Shown here one piece after another: positions 17,710 through 24,966 of a stretch of DNA of 64,000 nucleotides. The stretch covers positions 124,001 through 188,000 of the forward strand of contig NZ_JWTB01000005.1 of assembly GCF_000813845.1 (NCBI RefSeq), given 5' to 3'. Each line of letters starts with the position of its first letter. The first letter of the stretch is position 1. The notes under the pieces are model-generated. The model had not been told where the DNA came from. It saw only the letters and a list, made by a program, of their open reading frames with translations, and made no database searches. The translations under genes were made by a program, and so were the position numbers. The DNA is from Pseudarthrobacter phenanthrenivorans (GTDB taxonomy: Bacteria > Actinomycetota > Actinomycetes > Actinomycetales > Micrococcaceae).

Positions 17710-18038
17710 GCCCGCGCTTCCTGAAGTAGAGCGTCCCGGCCCCGGCGCCATCAGGTGTGAGCGTCGTCTTTTGATTTTGGTGGCGCCAGTACAGCTCCAT
17801 GCCGGGATGAGCCCTTATCAGCTCGACAACTGCACTTGTTCTCACGCTGAATAAGATCAGTAACTCTTATGCTCAGTCCTCCCGCCGGCTGGTCACGCAT
17901 AAGAGGTTGGCTGCTATGCGGTGCAACAAACAATTCACCAACTGTCCCTCCATTCACATGTGTTAGCTTGATCACCATCCTTCCCGCCCAGGAGCGCCGG
18001 AAGGCTGAATCCACCGCACCTACCTTTTCGGAGGCACT
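17710..18038 (+). other. 329-base gap with an inverted repeat
   Basis: No gene is supported here. An inverted repeat CTCTTATGC (17864-17872) and GCATAAGAG (17897-17905), with 24 bases between, is the only clear structure. It could be an operator pair or an RNA stem in the leader of the permease unit downstream. Frames on both strands look like chance open frames. Confidence 0.4.
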
Positions 18039-18284
18039 ATGAGGCTTTGCTCCCACGCGCTCGAAATCAATAGAAATCTTTCCCGCCGGACCCCTGGCAT
18101 TGGCCCGGATTCGGTCCCGGCGACGCCCATGCCGACCAGGGACTTCACTCCGTCTACCGGAACCCGCGGAATGGTGCCGGTCTGCCCGCTCGACGCGTCA
18201 GTCACCGTTGCCTGCACTGATCGAGCTGCCGACATGGCAATCCTCGACCCGGGCGCGCCACTCCACGTGGGGGGTGCGGCGTGA
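18039..18284 (+). CDS. Small ORF coupled to the amino-acid permease
   Basis: An 81-codon frame begins at ATG 18039 with a strong CGGAGG 6-7 bases upstream, and its TGA overlaps the GTG start of the permease (GTGA). The product is not recognisable: it begins MRLCSHALEINRNL, is Pro/Thr rich in the middle and has no membrane segment. The ribosome site and the exact overlap argue for translation, perhaps as a coupling leader that regulates the permease. It may equally be non-functional as a protein. Confidence 0.4.
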   Translation: MRLCSHALEINRNLSRRTPGIGPDSVPATPMPTRDFTPSTGTRGMVPVCPLDASVTVACTDRAADMAILDPGAPLHVGGAA

Positions 18285-19843
18285 CATCACTGGGCGGGAC
18301 TTCCCTTGACGTCAAGGACGACGCAGCAACACAACACGCACCTTCCCCCACGGAAACGTCGGCTCCCGGGTCCGCTGTCACCACGAACGGGCTCAGACGC
18401 GGGCTCACCAGCCGTCATCTGCAGATGATCGCCATCGGCGGCGCGATTGGTACCGGTCTGTTCGTAGCCTCGGGCAGCACCATTTCACAGGCTGGGCCCG
18501 GCGGCGCCCTCGTTGCTTACGCGTTGGTGGGCCTGATGGTATTCCTGACAATGCAGTCACTGGGCGAAATGTCGGCCCGGATACCAGTCGCCGGCTCCTT
18601 CCAGTCTTTTGCCACCCGCTTCGTCTCGCCGTCTTTTGGCTTCGCAATCGGCTGGAACTACTGGTTCAACTGGGCCATCACGGTAGCGGCGGAACTGGTG
18701 GCGGCCGGAATCATCATGGACTTCTGGTTCCCAGGCGTGCCGGGATGGGTCTGGGCGGGGATCTTCCTGGTGATGCTGACCGGCCTCAACGCCCTCTCGG
18801 CAAAGTCATTCGGCGAGTCGGAGTTCTGGCTCTCGGCGGTAAAAGTGGGCGCGGTGGTGCTCTTCCTGATCGCAGGGGTGCTGATGATTTTCGGCATCCT
18901 CGGCGACAACTCCCCGGGGCTGAGCAACTGGGAAAACCGCGGTGACGTGTTCCACGGGGGCTGGGTTTCGATAGTCTCAGTCTTCATGGTCGCCGGCTTC
19001 TCTTTTCAAGGGACCGAGCTGGTGGGTGTCGCAGCAGGCGAAGCCAAGAACCCGCGGCGCGAGGTGCCGAAGGCCATCCGCACAGTGTTTTGGCGCATCA
19101 TGCTGTTCTACATCGGTGCCATATTCATCATCGGGTGCCTGATTCCTTTCACGGATCCGAGCCTGCTGGCTTCCGGCGAAGCCGACGTAGCGTCGTCGCC
19201 ATTTACCCTGGTCTTCTCCCGTGCCGGCGTCGCCTTCGCGGCTGCCCTGATGAACGCAGTGATCCTGACTGCCATCCTGTCGGCGGGCAACTCCGGACTC
19301 TACGCCTCAACCCGCATGCTTCACGCCATGGCCCACGACGGCATGGCCCCGAAGATCTTCGGACTACTTAATGCACGCGGAGTGCCAATCCCGGCCCTGT
19401 TGGCCACTGCGGCGGTGGGTCTGTTCGGGTTCCTTTCGGCGCTGATCGGCCAAGGCACCGCCTACTCCTGGCTCCTGAACATGTCGGGCCTGTGTGGCTT
19501 CATCGTGTGGGCGGGGATTGCCCTCTCGCACTATCGCTTCAGGCGTGGTTTCCTGGCCCAGGGAAACAACGTCCAGGACCTGCCGTACAAAGCTGCCCTT
19601 TTCCCCGTCGGCCCCCTGTTGGCCTTCGCTTTGCTGATCCTGGTTATTGCAGGACAAAACTACGAAGCTGTCCTGGCCGGACGAACAGCAGAGGTGCTCT
19701 CCTCCTATATTGGGCTGCCCATCTTCCTCGCCCTGTGGCTGGTTCACCGCTACAAGACTAAATCCAGAGTGGTCCCGCTGCTCGAAATGGACCTCGCGCC
19801 GCCTCAGGGCCTCGACGACGTCGCCAGGAGCGCCAAGCCGTGA
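18281..19843 (+). CDS. Amino-acid permease (AAT family, LysP-like)
   Basis: This 520-residue membrane transporter has 12 hydrophobic segments. The first segment LQMIAIGGAIGTGLFVASG and the following SLGEMSARIPVAGSF are signatures of the amino-acid transporter family, and FQGTELVGVAAGEAKNPRR is the conserved loop after segment six. A polar tail of about 45 residues precedes the first helix. Start GTG 18281 overlaps the small upstream ORF. It likely imports a cationic or aromatic amino acid by proton symport; the specificity cannot be told. A terminator follows directly. Confidence 0.92.
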   Translation: MTSLGGTSLDVKDDAATQHAPSPTETSAPGSAVTTNGLRRGLTSRHLQMIAIGGAIGTGLFVASGSTISQAGPGGALVAYALVGLMVFLTMQSLGEMSARIPVAGSFQSFATRFVSPSFGFAIGWNYWFNWAITVAAELVAAGIIMDFWFPGVPGWVWAGIFLVMLTGLNALSAKSFGESEFWLSAVKVGAVVLFLIAGVLMIFGILGDNSPGLSNWENRGDVFHGGWVSIVSVFMVAGFSFQGTELVGVAAGEAKNPRREVPKAIRTVFWRIMLFYIGAIFIIGCLIPFTDPSLLASGEADVASSPFTLVFSRAGVAFAAALMNAVILTAILSAGNSGLYASTRMLHAMAHDGMAPKIFGLLNARGVPIPALLATAAVGLFGFLSALIGQGTAYSWLLNMSGLCGFIVWAGIALSHYRFRRGFLAQGNNVQDLPYKAALFPVGPLLAFALLILVIAGQNYEAVLAGRTAEVLSSYIGLPIFLALWLVHRYKTKSRVVPLLEMDLAPPQGLDDVARSAKP

Positions 19844-19870
19844 CCCTGGCGAGGTTGGCCTAGGGAACTC

Positions 19871-19910
19871 CACCCGGATCCCCAGCTCATCTTGGTCCGG
19901 GTGCGTTTTT
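19871..19910 (+). terminator. Rho-independent terminator of the amino-acid permease gene
   Basis: CACCCGGA (19871-19878) pairs with TCCGGGTG (19896-19903), and the stem is followed by CGTTTTT (19904-19910). It lies 28 bases after the permease stop and has the stem-plus-T-run form expected of an intrinsic terminator. Confidence 0.85.
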
Positions 19911-19915
19911 GGCCT

Positions 19916-19967
19916 CAGTACAGCCGTCTTCACTGCCACCTGGTTGGCAGCGAAGGCGGCTGTACTG
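19916..19967. repeat. Large stem-loop between convergent genes
   Basis: Bases 19916-19931 pair with 19952-19967 (16 bp with one G-T wobble), and an inner 6-bp stem CTGCCA/TGGCAG extends the hairpin. It lies between the permease terminator and the end of the minus-strand fructotransferase gene, 7 bases from the latter's stop. It probably acts as the transcription end or RNA 3' barrier for the minus-strand gene, although no T-run follows on that strand. Confidence 0.7.
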
Positions 19968-19974
19968 TTCCCAA

Positions 19975-21309
19975 TTAAGGTGTAGGCCGGATGGCAGTAT
20001 CACCGCTGTAGGAAGTGACCGTGGAAGCAGGGCCACTGTCCAGCACCTTCGACCGGACCGTGGAAGCGTCCAGGACGACGTGCTGGGCTTCAACGTTGCT
20101 CACCACATGGGTACTGGCCACCACGTTGCTGTTGCCCCCGGCGATGAGGACCATTGTGGGCTGGGCGTTCGCCGGTACAACCTTGTCGGGCGAGACGTCG
20201 TAGGCGATGAGGTTATTGGAGAAGAGGTTGTTGTCGCCCTCGATATGAACCACTCCGTACAGATCGTCCAGGCCATTGGATCTACCGAGGAACGGCGGGA
20301 AGCCCTCCATGCCCCGGCGGAAGTGATTGCCCGTGATCAGGTTTTCCTTGCAGTTGTTGGTGAGCCGCATCATGCCGGGGGAGAAACCCTGGAACCTGTT
20401 CGAAGACACCGAGCACCTGTTGCAGCCAGTCAGCTCGACCAGGCTCCGGCCCCGGGGAAATAGGTTGTTGCCGGTGATGAGCAGACCCTCGTGGTTCTCC
20501 GCCAGCAGGGTGGCCCCCTCCGGGCCGGCTCCCATGAGGTTGTTGCTGACGATTGTTGCCTGTCCGGCGCCGGTAAGTTCAACGCAGCTGCCGCATTCGG
20601 CGATCATGTTGTCGTGGACACGCAGGGCATCGGCGCCGTGGACTATGAGTGCGTGCTCAAGATACACAAAGCCCATGCCCGTGATGTGGAAGGAATCGTT
20701 GTCCGACGCGACTTCAATGCCCGTCCTGCCGTTCCGGTAGCTGTTGCCGTCCGGCGGGAACTCCACGCCATCAAGGCAGAAGTCCCGGAAGACGACCCCG
20801 GACAGGCGTGGACTCCCCGGACGGCGAACAAGGAAGGCCTGCGGCGCTGTTGACGGAGTGAGGACGCGGATATGGCTGCCGCCAGGCTGCAGCTCGAGCC
20901 AGCCGGTGGTGTCCACGTTGTCCTTGATGCTGCGGGAGAAGAACCCGTGCCCAAAGCCGGCAATGGTCAGGAAACTGATGTCAACGATCACTTGGGTCCG
21001 AAGATCGTAGTCGCCAGGGGGAATGGTGATCACGGCGCCCGGCCGGCTGCCTGCCGTGGCCTGGCGCCTCTTGATGTCCGCGATGATGTCATTGGTCACC
21101 GCACCAACGTCCACCTGTGCGGTCACCTCCGGCCGGCCCTTGACCTTCCAGGACGTGACATCGTACATGTTGGATCCTTCCGGGTTGTCCGCGGCGTGTG
21201 CAGGTGCCGCAGCGCCGAGGGCCAGCGCTCCGGTAAAGGTGGCTGCAGCGCCGGCGGCCAGCAGCCGGCGCCGGCTCGGATCCATCTCTGCCAACTTGTT
21301 GTGCGTCAA
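19975..21309 (-). CDS. Inulin fructotransferase (difructose-anhydride forming), GH91, secreted
   Basis: This 444-residue right-handed beta-helix enzyme cleaves inulin outside the cell and releases a cyclic difructose anhydride (DFA III, or DFA I in some relatives). With TTG 21309 as start (GAGGAG about 8 bases upstream) the protein opens with a Tat-type signal: SRRRLL (residues 12-17), a hydrophobic stretch and APAHA before the mature end. The core has GFVYLEHALIVHGADALRVHD; with this start the paired acids fall at Asp233 and Glu244, the residues described as catalytic in the family. It is divergent from the uptake and breakdown operon and shares an operator-rich region with it. The product type is inferred from the hydrolase partner at 28652-29992. 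Confidence 0.88.
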   Translation of the reverse strand: MTHNKLAEMDPSRRRLLAAGAAATFTGALALGAAAPAHAADNPEGSNMYDVTSWKVKGRPEVTAQVDVGAVTNDIIADIKRRQATAGSRPGAVITIPPGDYDLRTQVIVDISFLTIAGFGHGFFSRSIKDNVDTTGWLELQPGGSHIRVLTPSTAPQAFLVRRPGSPRLSGVVFRDFCLDGVEFPPDGNSYRNGRTGIEVASDNDSFHITGMGFVYLEHALIVHGADALRVHDNMIAECGSCVELTGAGQATIVSNNLMGAGPEGATLLAENHEGLLITGNNLFPRGRSLVELTGCNRCSVSSNRFQGFSPGMMRLTNNCKENLITGNHFRRGMEGFPPFLGRSNGLDDLYGVVHIEGDNNLFSNNLIAYDVSPDKVVPANAQPTMVLIAGGNSNVVASTHVVSNVEAQHVVLDASTVRSKVLDSGPASTVTSYSGDTAIRPTP

Positions 21310-21468
21310 CGCTTTTCTCCTCAATGCAGTGTGGAATGTATGGCTGTCCGGCACGGCAAGGCACGATTTTTTGCAGCACAGGACGGCGGGTGTCTTGGTG
21401 GCCTCTATGCATGCGCCGGCAAGTAAGGGAGCTCCTTGCTCACGTGGAGCCACATCAGTTAGGCGCAG

Positions 21469-21484
21469 GCCAAACCGATTTGGC
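21469..21484. promoter_or_regulatory. LacI-type operator at the fructotransferase promoter
   Basis: GCCAAACCGATTTGGC is a 16-bp near-perfect palindrome with a central CG, the classic layout of a LacI/GalR operator. It lies just downstream of the predicted minus-strand start point (-10 box at 21501-21506). It matches the element at 21604-21619 at 13 of 16 positions. The cognate regulator is probably the LacI protein at 24967-26010. Confidence 0.72.
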
Positions 21485-21500
21485 GTGACCGGATAGTTCG

Positions 21501-21530
21501 AGGCTAGGAGGGCCGCGCGGGAACTGTCAA
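21501..21530 (-). promoter_or_regulatory. Predicted promoter of the fructotransferase gene
   Basis: On the minus strand TTGACA (21530-21525) is followed after 18 bases by TAGCCT (21506-21501). The -35 is perfect while the -10 is weak. It leaves a leader of about 185 bases before the TTG start, in which the operator at 21469-21484 lies. Confidence 0.5.
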
Positions 21531-21531
21531 C

Positions 21532-21556
21532 GCCAAAATGTTCCACTGTTTTTGGC
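21532..21556. promoter_or_regulatory. Inverted repeat between the divergent promoters
   Basis: GCCAAAA (21532-21538) and TTTTGGC (21550-21556) are perfect 7-bp inverted arms 11 bases apart. The half-sites share GCCAA/TTGGC with the two operators on either side but are more widely spaced, so this may be a third, weaker binding site or a looping site. It adjoins both -35 boxes. Confidence 0.5.
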
Positions 21557-21569
21557 ACAGCAGTGACCC

Positions 21570-21599
21570 TTGACACTCCAACTCGAGCCGATCTACAGT
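21570..21599 (+). promoter_or_regulatory. Predicted promoter of the inulin/DFA uptake operon
   Basis: TTGACA at 21570-21575 and TACAGT at 21594-21599 are separated by 18 bases. The predicted start point lies inside the operator at 21603-21626, a layout expected for repression. The following gene starts at 21685. Confidence 0.6.
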
Positions 21600-21602
21600 G
21601 AA

Positions 21603-21626
21603 TGCCAAGTCGTTTTGGCAAAACGA
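21603..21626. promoter_or_regulatory. LacI-type operator at the uptake operon promoter
   Basis: TGCCAAGTCGTTTTGGCA (21603-21620) is a palindrome with a central CG and matches the operator at 21469-21484 in its core. An overlapping second palindrome, TCGTTTT-GGC-AAAACGA, covers 21610-21626. It lies directly after the -10 box of the plus-strand promoter, so a bound repressor would block initiation. Confidence 0.72.
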
Positions 21627-21684
21627 TTTTTCACCCCAAAGCTCATACTCACCATTCCGTTCGAGAGAAAGTGAGTCGACAGAG

Positions 21685-22962
21685 ATGTCCACTCGTAGAA
21701 TCATCAACAGGCTCGCCATTGGCGGCATCTGCACCGCCGTCGCCCTGGTCGCCTCCGGGTGCGGCGCAGGGGGTCCCGCCGCCACATCGGGAAGCGCCGG
21801 CAGCAACACCGTCAACGTCCTGGTCGAGGCCGGCGGCCACGCCGAATTGACCGGCGTCGCCGAACAGTGCAAGAAAGACGCCGGTGTTGACGTCAACTTC
21901 GTCGAACTGCCCTACGACGGCATGTTCAACCGGCTCTCCAGCGAGTTCTCCTCAGGCAACGTCTCCTTCGACGTCGCCGCGCTGGACTCGGTCTGGCTCC
22001 CCAGCTTCAAGGACGCCGTCCAGCCCATCGACGAACTCTTCACCGATGAAGCAAAGAAGGACATCTTCCCGGCCCTGGTCAAGGAAGCCAATGTGGACGG
22101 GCACTTCATCGGCATGCCGGCCTGGACCAACGCCGAAATCATCCTGTACCGCAAGGACCTCTTCGAGGACGCCAAGAACAAGGCCGACTTCAAGGCCAAG
22201 TACGGCTACGACCTCGCCGCCCCCACCACGTGGAAGCAGTACCAGGACATCTCCGCCTTCTTCACAAAGGACGGCATGTATGGCACCGACGTGAAGGGCG
22301 GCGTGGAGACCGAATGGCTGGCCCACGTCCTGCAGGCCGGTTCCCCGATGGTCTTGGACGGCGACAAGGTGGTCATCGACAACGCCGCCCACAAGGAAGC
22401 CCTGGACTTCTACACCAGCCTGGTCAAGGATGCGCCCTCCGGCGCAGCGCAGGTGGACTGGGCCGCCGCGCAAAACCTGTTCAATCAGGGCAAGACGGCG
22501 ATGACCCGCTTCTGGGCGCACGCCTACCGCCAGATCCCCAAGGACTCCGCCGTGGCAGGCAAGGTCGGAGCCGCCCCGATGATCGCCGGATCAGCCGGCG
22601 TCGGCGGCGTCCCCGGTCCCTGGTACCTCACCGTCCCCAAGGCCACCAAGAAGACCGAGGCCGCCAAGAAGTTCGTCAAGTGCGCCTACGACTACAACGA
22701 CAAAGGCATCGAATCGAACCTGGGCCTGGCGGCACGCATCTCAGCCTTCCAGAAGTACCAGGACCAGCCCGGCTACGAGAGCTTCAAGCCGCTGATCGAG
22801 ACCCTTAACGGCAAGGCCACCGCCACCCGCCCGGCCACCGAAAAGTGGCAGCAGATCGTGGACACCGTCCTGGTGCCCATGCTGCAGAAGGCCGTCGCCG
22901 GCGGTGACTCGGCCACCCTCCTCGCTGACGCCAAGAAGCAGATCGAGGCCCTCCTCAAGTAA
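21685..22962 (+). CDS. ABC transporter substrate-binding lipoprotein (difructose anhydride or fructo-oligosaccharide)
   Basis: This 425-residue family-1 solute-binding protein has a lipoprotein signal with lipobox LVASGC (Cys26). The mature part begins NTVNVLVEAGGHAELTG and continues with family features such as YDGMFNRLSSEF and a Trp/Tyr-rich ligand region (EYxWL-like TEWLAHVLQAGS, AHAYRQIP). ATG 21685 was chosen since a longer frame from 21598 would precede the signal peptide. It is the first gene of a seven-gene operon that ends with the cytosolic GH91 enzyme, so its ligand is inferred to be the product of the secreted fructotransferase. A strong RNA hairpin follows its stop. Confidence 0.9.
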   Translation: MSTRRIINRLAIGGICTAVALVASGCGAGGPAATSGSAGSNTVNVLVEAGGHAELTGVAEQCKKDAGVDVNFVELPYDGMFNRLSSEFSSGNVSFDVAALDSVWLPSFKDAVQPIDELFTDEAKKDIFPALVKEANVDGHFIGMPAWTNAEIILYRKDLFEDAKNKADFKAKYGYDLAAPTTWKQYQDISAFFTKDGMYGTDVKGGVETEWLAHVLQAGSPMVLDGDKVVIDNAAHKEALDFYTSLVKDAPSGAAQVDWAAAQNLFNQGKTAMTRFWAHAYRQIPKDSAVAGKVGAAPMIAGSAGVGGVPGPWYLTVPKATKKTEAAKKFVKCAYDYNDKGIESNLGLAARISAFQKYQDQPGYESFKPLIETLNGKATATRPATEKWQQIVDTVLVPMLQKAVAGGDSATLLADAKKQIEALLK

Positions 22963-22967
22963 GACCC

Positions 22968-23018
22968 CCGCGGCCGGCACCTGCCGATGCGGCATCGCAA
23001 GAGCGGTGCCGGCCGCGG
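22968..23018 (+). repeat. Intercistronic stem-loop after the binding-protein gene
   Basis: Bases 22968-22981 (CCGCGGCCGGCACC) pair perfectly with 23005-23018, and a smaller CGATG/CATCG stem sits inside. It starts 6 bases after the binding-protein stop and ends 24 bases before the permease start. Hairpins at this place in binding-protein operons commonly protect the upstream message and reduce read-through, giving more binding protein than permease. Confidence 0.72.
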
Positions 23019-23042
23019 CCCCAACCAGCGGAAGAGAAAACC

Positions 23043-23930
23043 GTGCGTATCTCCGATCGCCGCTTTGCATTGTTCCTGATGACACCAGCGGCGCTGTTCC
23101 TGGCAGTTTTTGTGGCCTTCCCCCTGTTCCGCCTGGTGGCGGACAGCTTCTTCAAGATTTCCCCGATCGCCGGCGGTCCCCGCGACTTCGTGGGTTTGGA
23201 CAACTACTTCAGGGCGTTCGCCTCCGAGGCCTTCACCGGCGCCGGGTGGCGCACCCTTGCCTACACCCTGGTGGTGGTGACTCTCGAGTTCGCACTGGGC
23301 CTTGGCATGGCACTGCTGTTCACCATGCTGGGCCGCAGCTCCCAGATCTGGCGGACCGTGTTTATGTACCCGCTGATGATCGCGCCGATCGTGGCGGGCC
23401 TGCTCTGGAAGTTCCTGATGATCGACAACTTCGGCCTCATCGGGACGCTCCTGCACCAGGCGGGCATCCTGTCCAACCCCAACCAGATCGGCTGGCTGTC
23501 CGATCCCGGCATCGTGCTGTTCTCGGTGGCCATCCCGGACATTTGGCTGACCACCTCGTTCATGTGCCTGGTGCTCTTCGCCGGGCTGCAGAACATTCCC
23601 GGAGACCTGATCGAAGCGGCCCGGCTGGATGGCGCCCGGGCCCCCGCGCTTTTGTTCCGGATCATCCTTCCGCTGCTCCGCCCCGTCATCGCCGTCGCCC
23701 TGGTTGTCCGCGGCATTGATGCGGCCAGGGCCTTCGACACCATTCTCATCCAGACCAACGGAGGCCCCCAATCCGCCTCGGAGACCATGAGCCTGCTGAT
23801 CTACCGCACCATGATCCGGTTCGGCGATCCCGGTTTGGCAAGCGCCATGGGCACCATCTACCTGCTGGCGATGCTCGCCGTCGCGTTCTTCGCGGTGGCA
23901 ACCATCTGGCGGCCAGGAAAGGACTCCTGA
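23043..23930 (+). CDS. ABC transporter permease (MalF type)
   Basis: This 295-residue permease has about six membrane segments starting with FALFLMTPAALFLAVFVAFPLF-like hydrophobic sequence (FLMTPAALFLAVFVAF). The EAA loop reads DLIEAARLDGARAPALLFRI, with conserved EAAxxDGA. GTG 23043 has GGAAGAG about 9 bases upstream. Its stop overlaps the start of the second permease by one base. It forms half of the pore for uptake of the fructan breakdown product. Confidence 0.92.
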   Translation: MRISDRRFALFLMTPAALFLAVFVAFPLFRLVADSFFKISPIAGGPRDFVGLDNYFRAFASEAFTGAGWRTLAYTLVVVTLEFALGLGMALLFTMLGRSSQIWRTVFMYPLMIAPIVAGLLWKFLMIDNFGLIGTLLHQAGILSNPNQIGWLSDPGIVLFSVAIPDIWLTTSFMCLVLFAGLQNIPGDLIEAARLDGARAPALLFRIILPLLRPVIAVALVVRGIDAARAFDTILIQTNGGPQSASETMSLLIYRTMIRFGDPGLASAMGTIYLLAMLAVAFFAVATIWRPGKDS

Positions 23931-24880
23931 TGAGCACCGCACCTACCATTAAGCACGACGCCGGGACGCGGCGGAAGGCGTCCACGGCACCTGCCGCCGG
24001 CAGCGGCACCGTCCAGCTGCGGACACGCCGCGGCGTCAACAGGGAAGGCCTGGAAGCCGGCCGGCGGGGCACCCGCACCCTGCTGTGGGTCCTCCTCGCA
24101 GCGGCCATGGTGCTCTACGGGTTCCCGTTCCTGTACCTGCTGTTCACGTCCTTCAAGACACCGATCGACACCATCGCCGTCCCGCCCACCATCCTGCCCC
24201 GGGAATGGACCCTGGAAAACTACGCCAATGCCCTGGGCCGCAGCGGCGTACCGGCGTCGTTCATCAACAGCATCCAGACGGCCGTCATCAGCACCGTGCT
24301 CTCACTGGTGCTGGCGGTGCCGGCGGCCTACGGCATCACCCGGTACAAGACCTTGAGCGGCCGGATCTTCATCATGGCCGCCCTGGTAACCCGCATGGTG
24401 CCGCCCGTGGCCATCGGCATCCCGCTGGCGTCCATGATGGCGTCCATGGGCCTTGCCGACACCCCCATCGCGTTGTCCATTGCGCACACCACCATCTCGC
24501 TTCCGCTCTCTATCTGGCTGATGTCCAGCTTCTTTGAGGCTGTGCCGAAAGACCTGGAGGAGGCCGCGACGGTGGATGGCTGCAGCAGGCTGGGTGCGTT
24601 GTGGCGGGTGGTGATCCCGGTGGTTTCCGGCGGCATCGCCGTCACCGCGATCTTCGCCTTCCTGGCCTCCTGGAACGAGTTCCTGTTCGCCCTGCTGATG
24701 ACGGCAATCAGGTCCCAGACCACACCCGTGGTGATCGCCAACTTCCAGACCCAGTTCGGCCTGGACTGGGGATCCATGACAGCGCTGGCCGCCGTCTACT
24801 CCATCCCGGTCATCCTCCTCACCCTCCTGCTGCAGCGCAAGATCGTGGCAGGCATGACGCTGGGAGCGGTCAAGGGCTAG
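23930..24880 (+). CDS. ABC transporter permease (MalG type)
   Basis: This 316-residue permease has an unusually long, polar and basic N-terminal tail (about 45 residues) before the first membrane segment LLWVLLAAAMVLYGFPFLYL. The EAA loop is DLEEAATVDGCSRLGALWRV, with conserved EAAxxDG. The C-terminus IVAGMTLGAVKG is typical of the family. Its ATG overlaps the previous stop. The last codons and stop lie in a short tandem duplication (24869-24897). Confidence 0.92.
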   Translation: MSTAPTIKHDAGTRRKASTAPAAGSGTVQLRTRRGVNREGLEAGRRGTRTLLWVLLAAAMVLYGFPFLYLLFTSFKTPIDTIAVPPTILPREWTLENYANALGRSGVPASFINSIQTAVISTVLSLVLAVPAAYGITRYKTLSGRIFIMAALVTRMVPPVAIGIPLASMMASMGLADTPIALSIAHTTISLPLSIWLMSSFFEAVPKDLEEAATVDGCSRLGALWRVVIPVVSGGIAVTAIFAFLASWNEFLFALLMTAIRSQTTPVVIANFQTQFGLDWGSMTALAAVYSIPVILLTLLLQRKIVAGMTLGAVKG

Positions 24881-24897
24881 CGCCGTCAAGGGCTAGC
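24869..24897 (+). repeat. Tandem 16-base-period duplication at the permease stop codon
   Basis: GTCAAGGGCTAGC occurs at 24869-24881 and again at 24885-24897. The first copy encodes the last residues and stop of the permease; the second is untranslated. It looks like a recent slippage duplication. Confidence 0.85.
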
Positions 24898-24966
24898 CAA
24901 CAAAGCAACGAGTAGCCTACTGGTAACCCCCAGGGGCATCACCGACCATAAGGACGTGGGACGCAC

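Noticed and set aside
17710..18038. Riboswitch upstream of the amino-acid permease
   Set aside because: Only one inverted repeat is visible; no known riboswitch core such as the lysine or SAM consensus could be recognised.
18020..18235. 71-codon minus-strand frame opposite the small ORF
   Set aside because: No ribosome site and no recognisable protein; the plus-strand frame has the better evidence.
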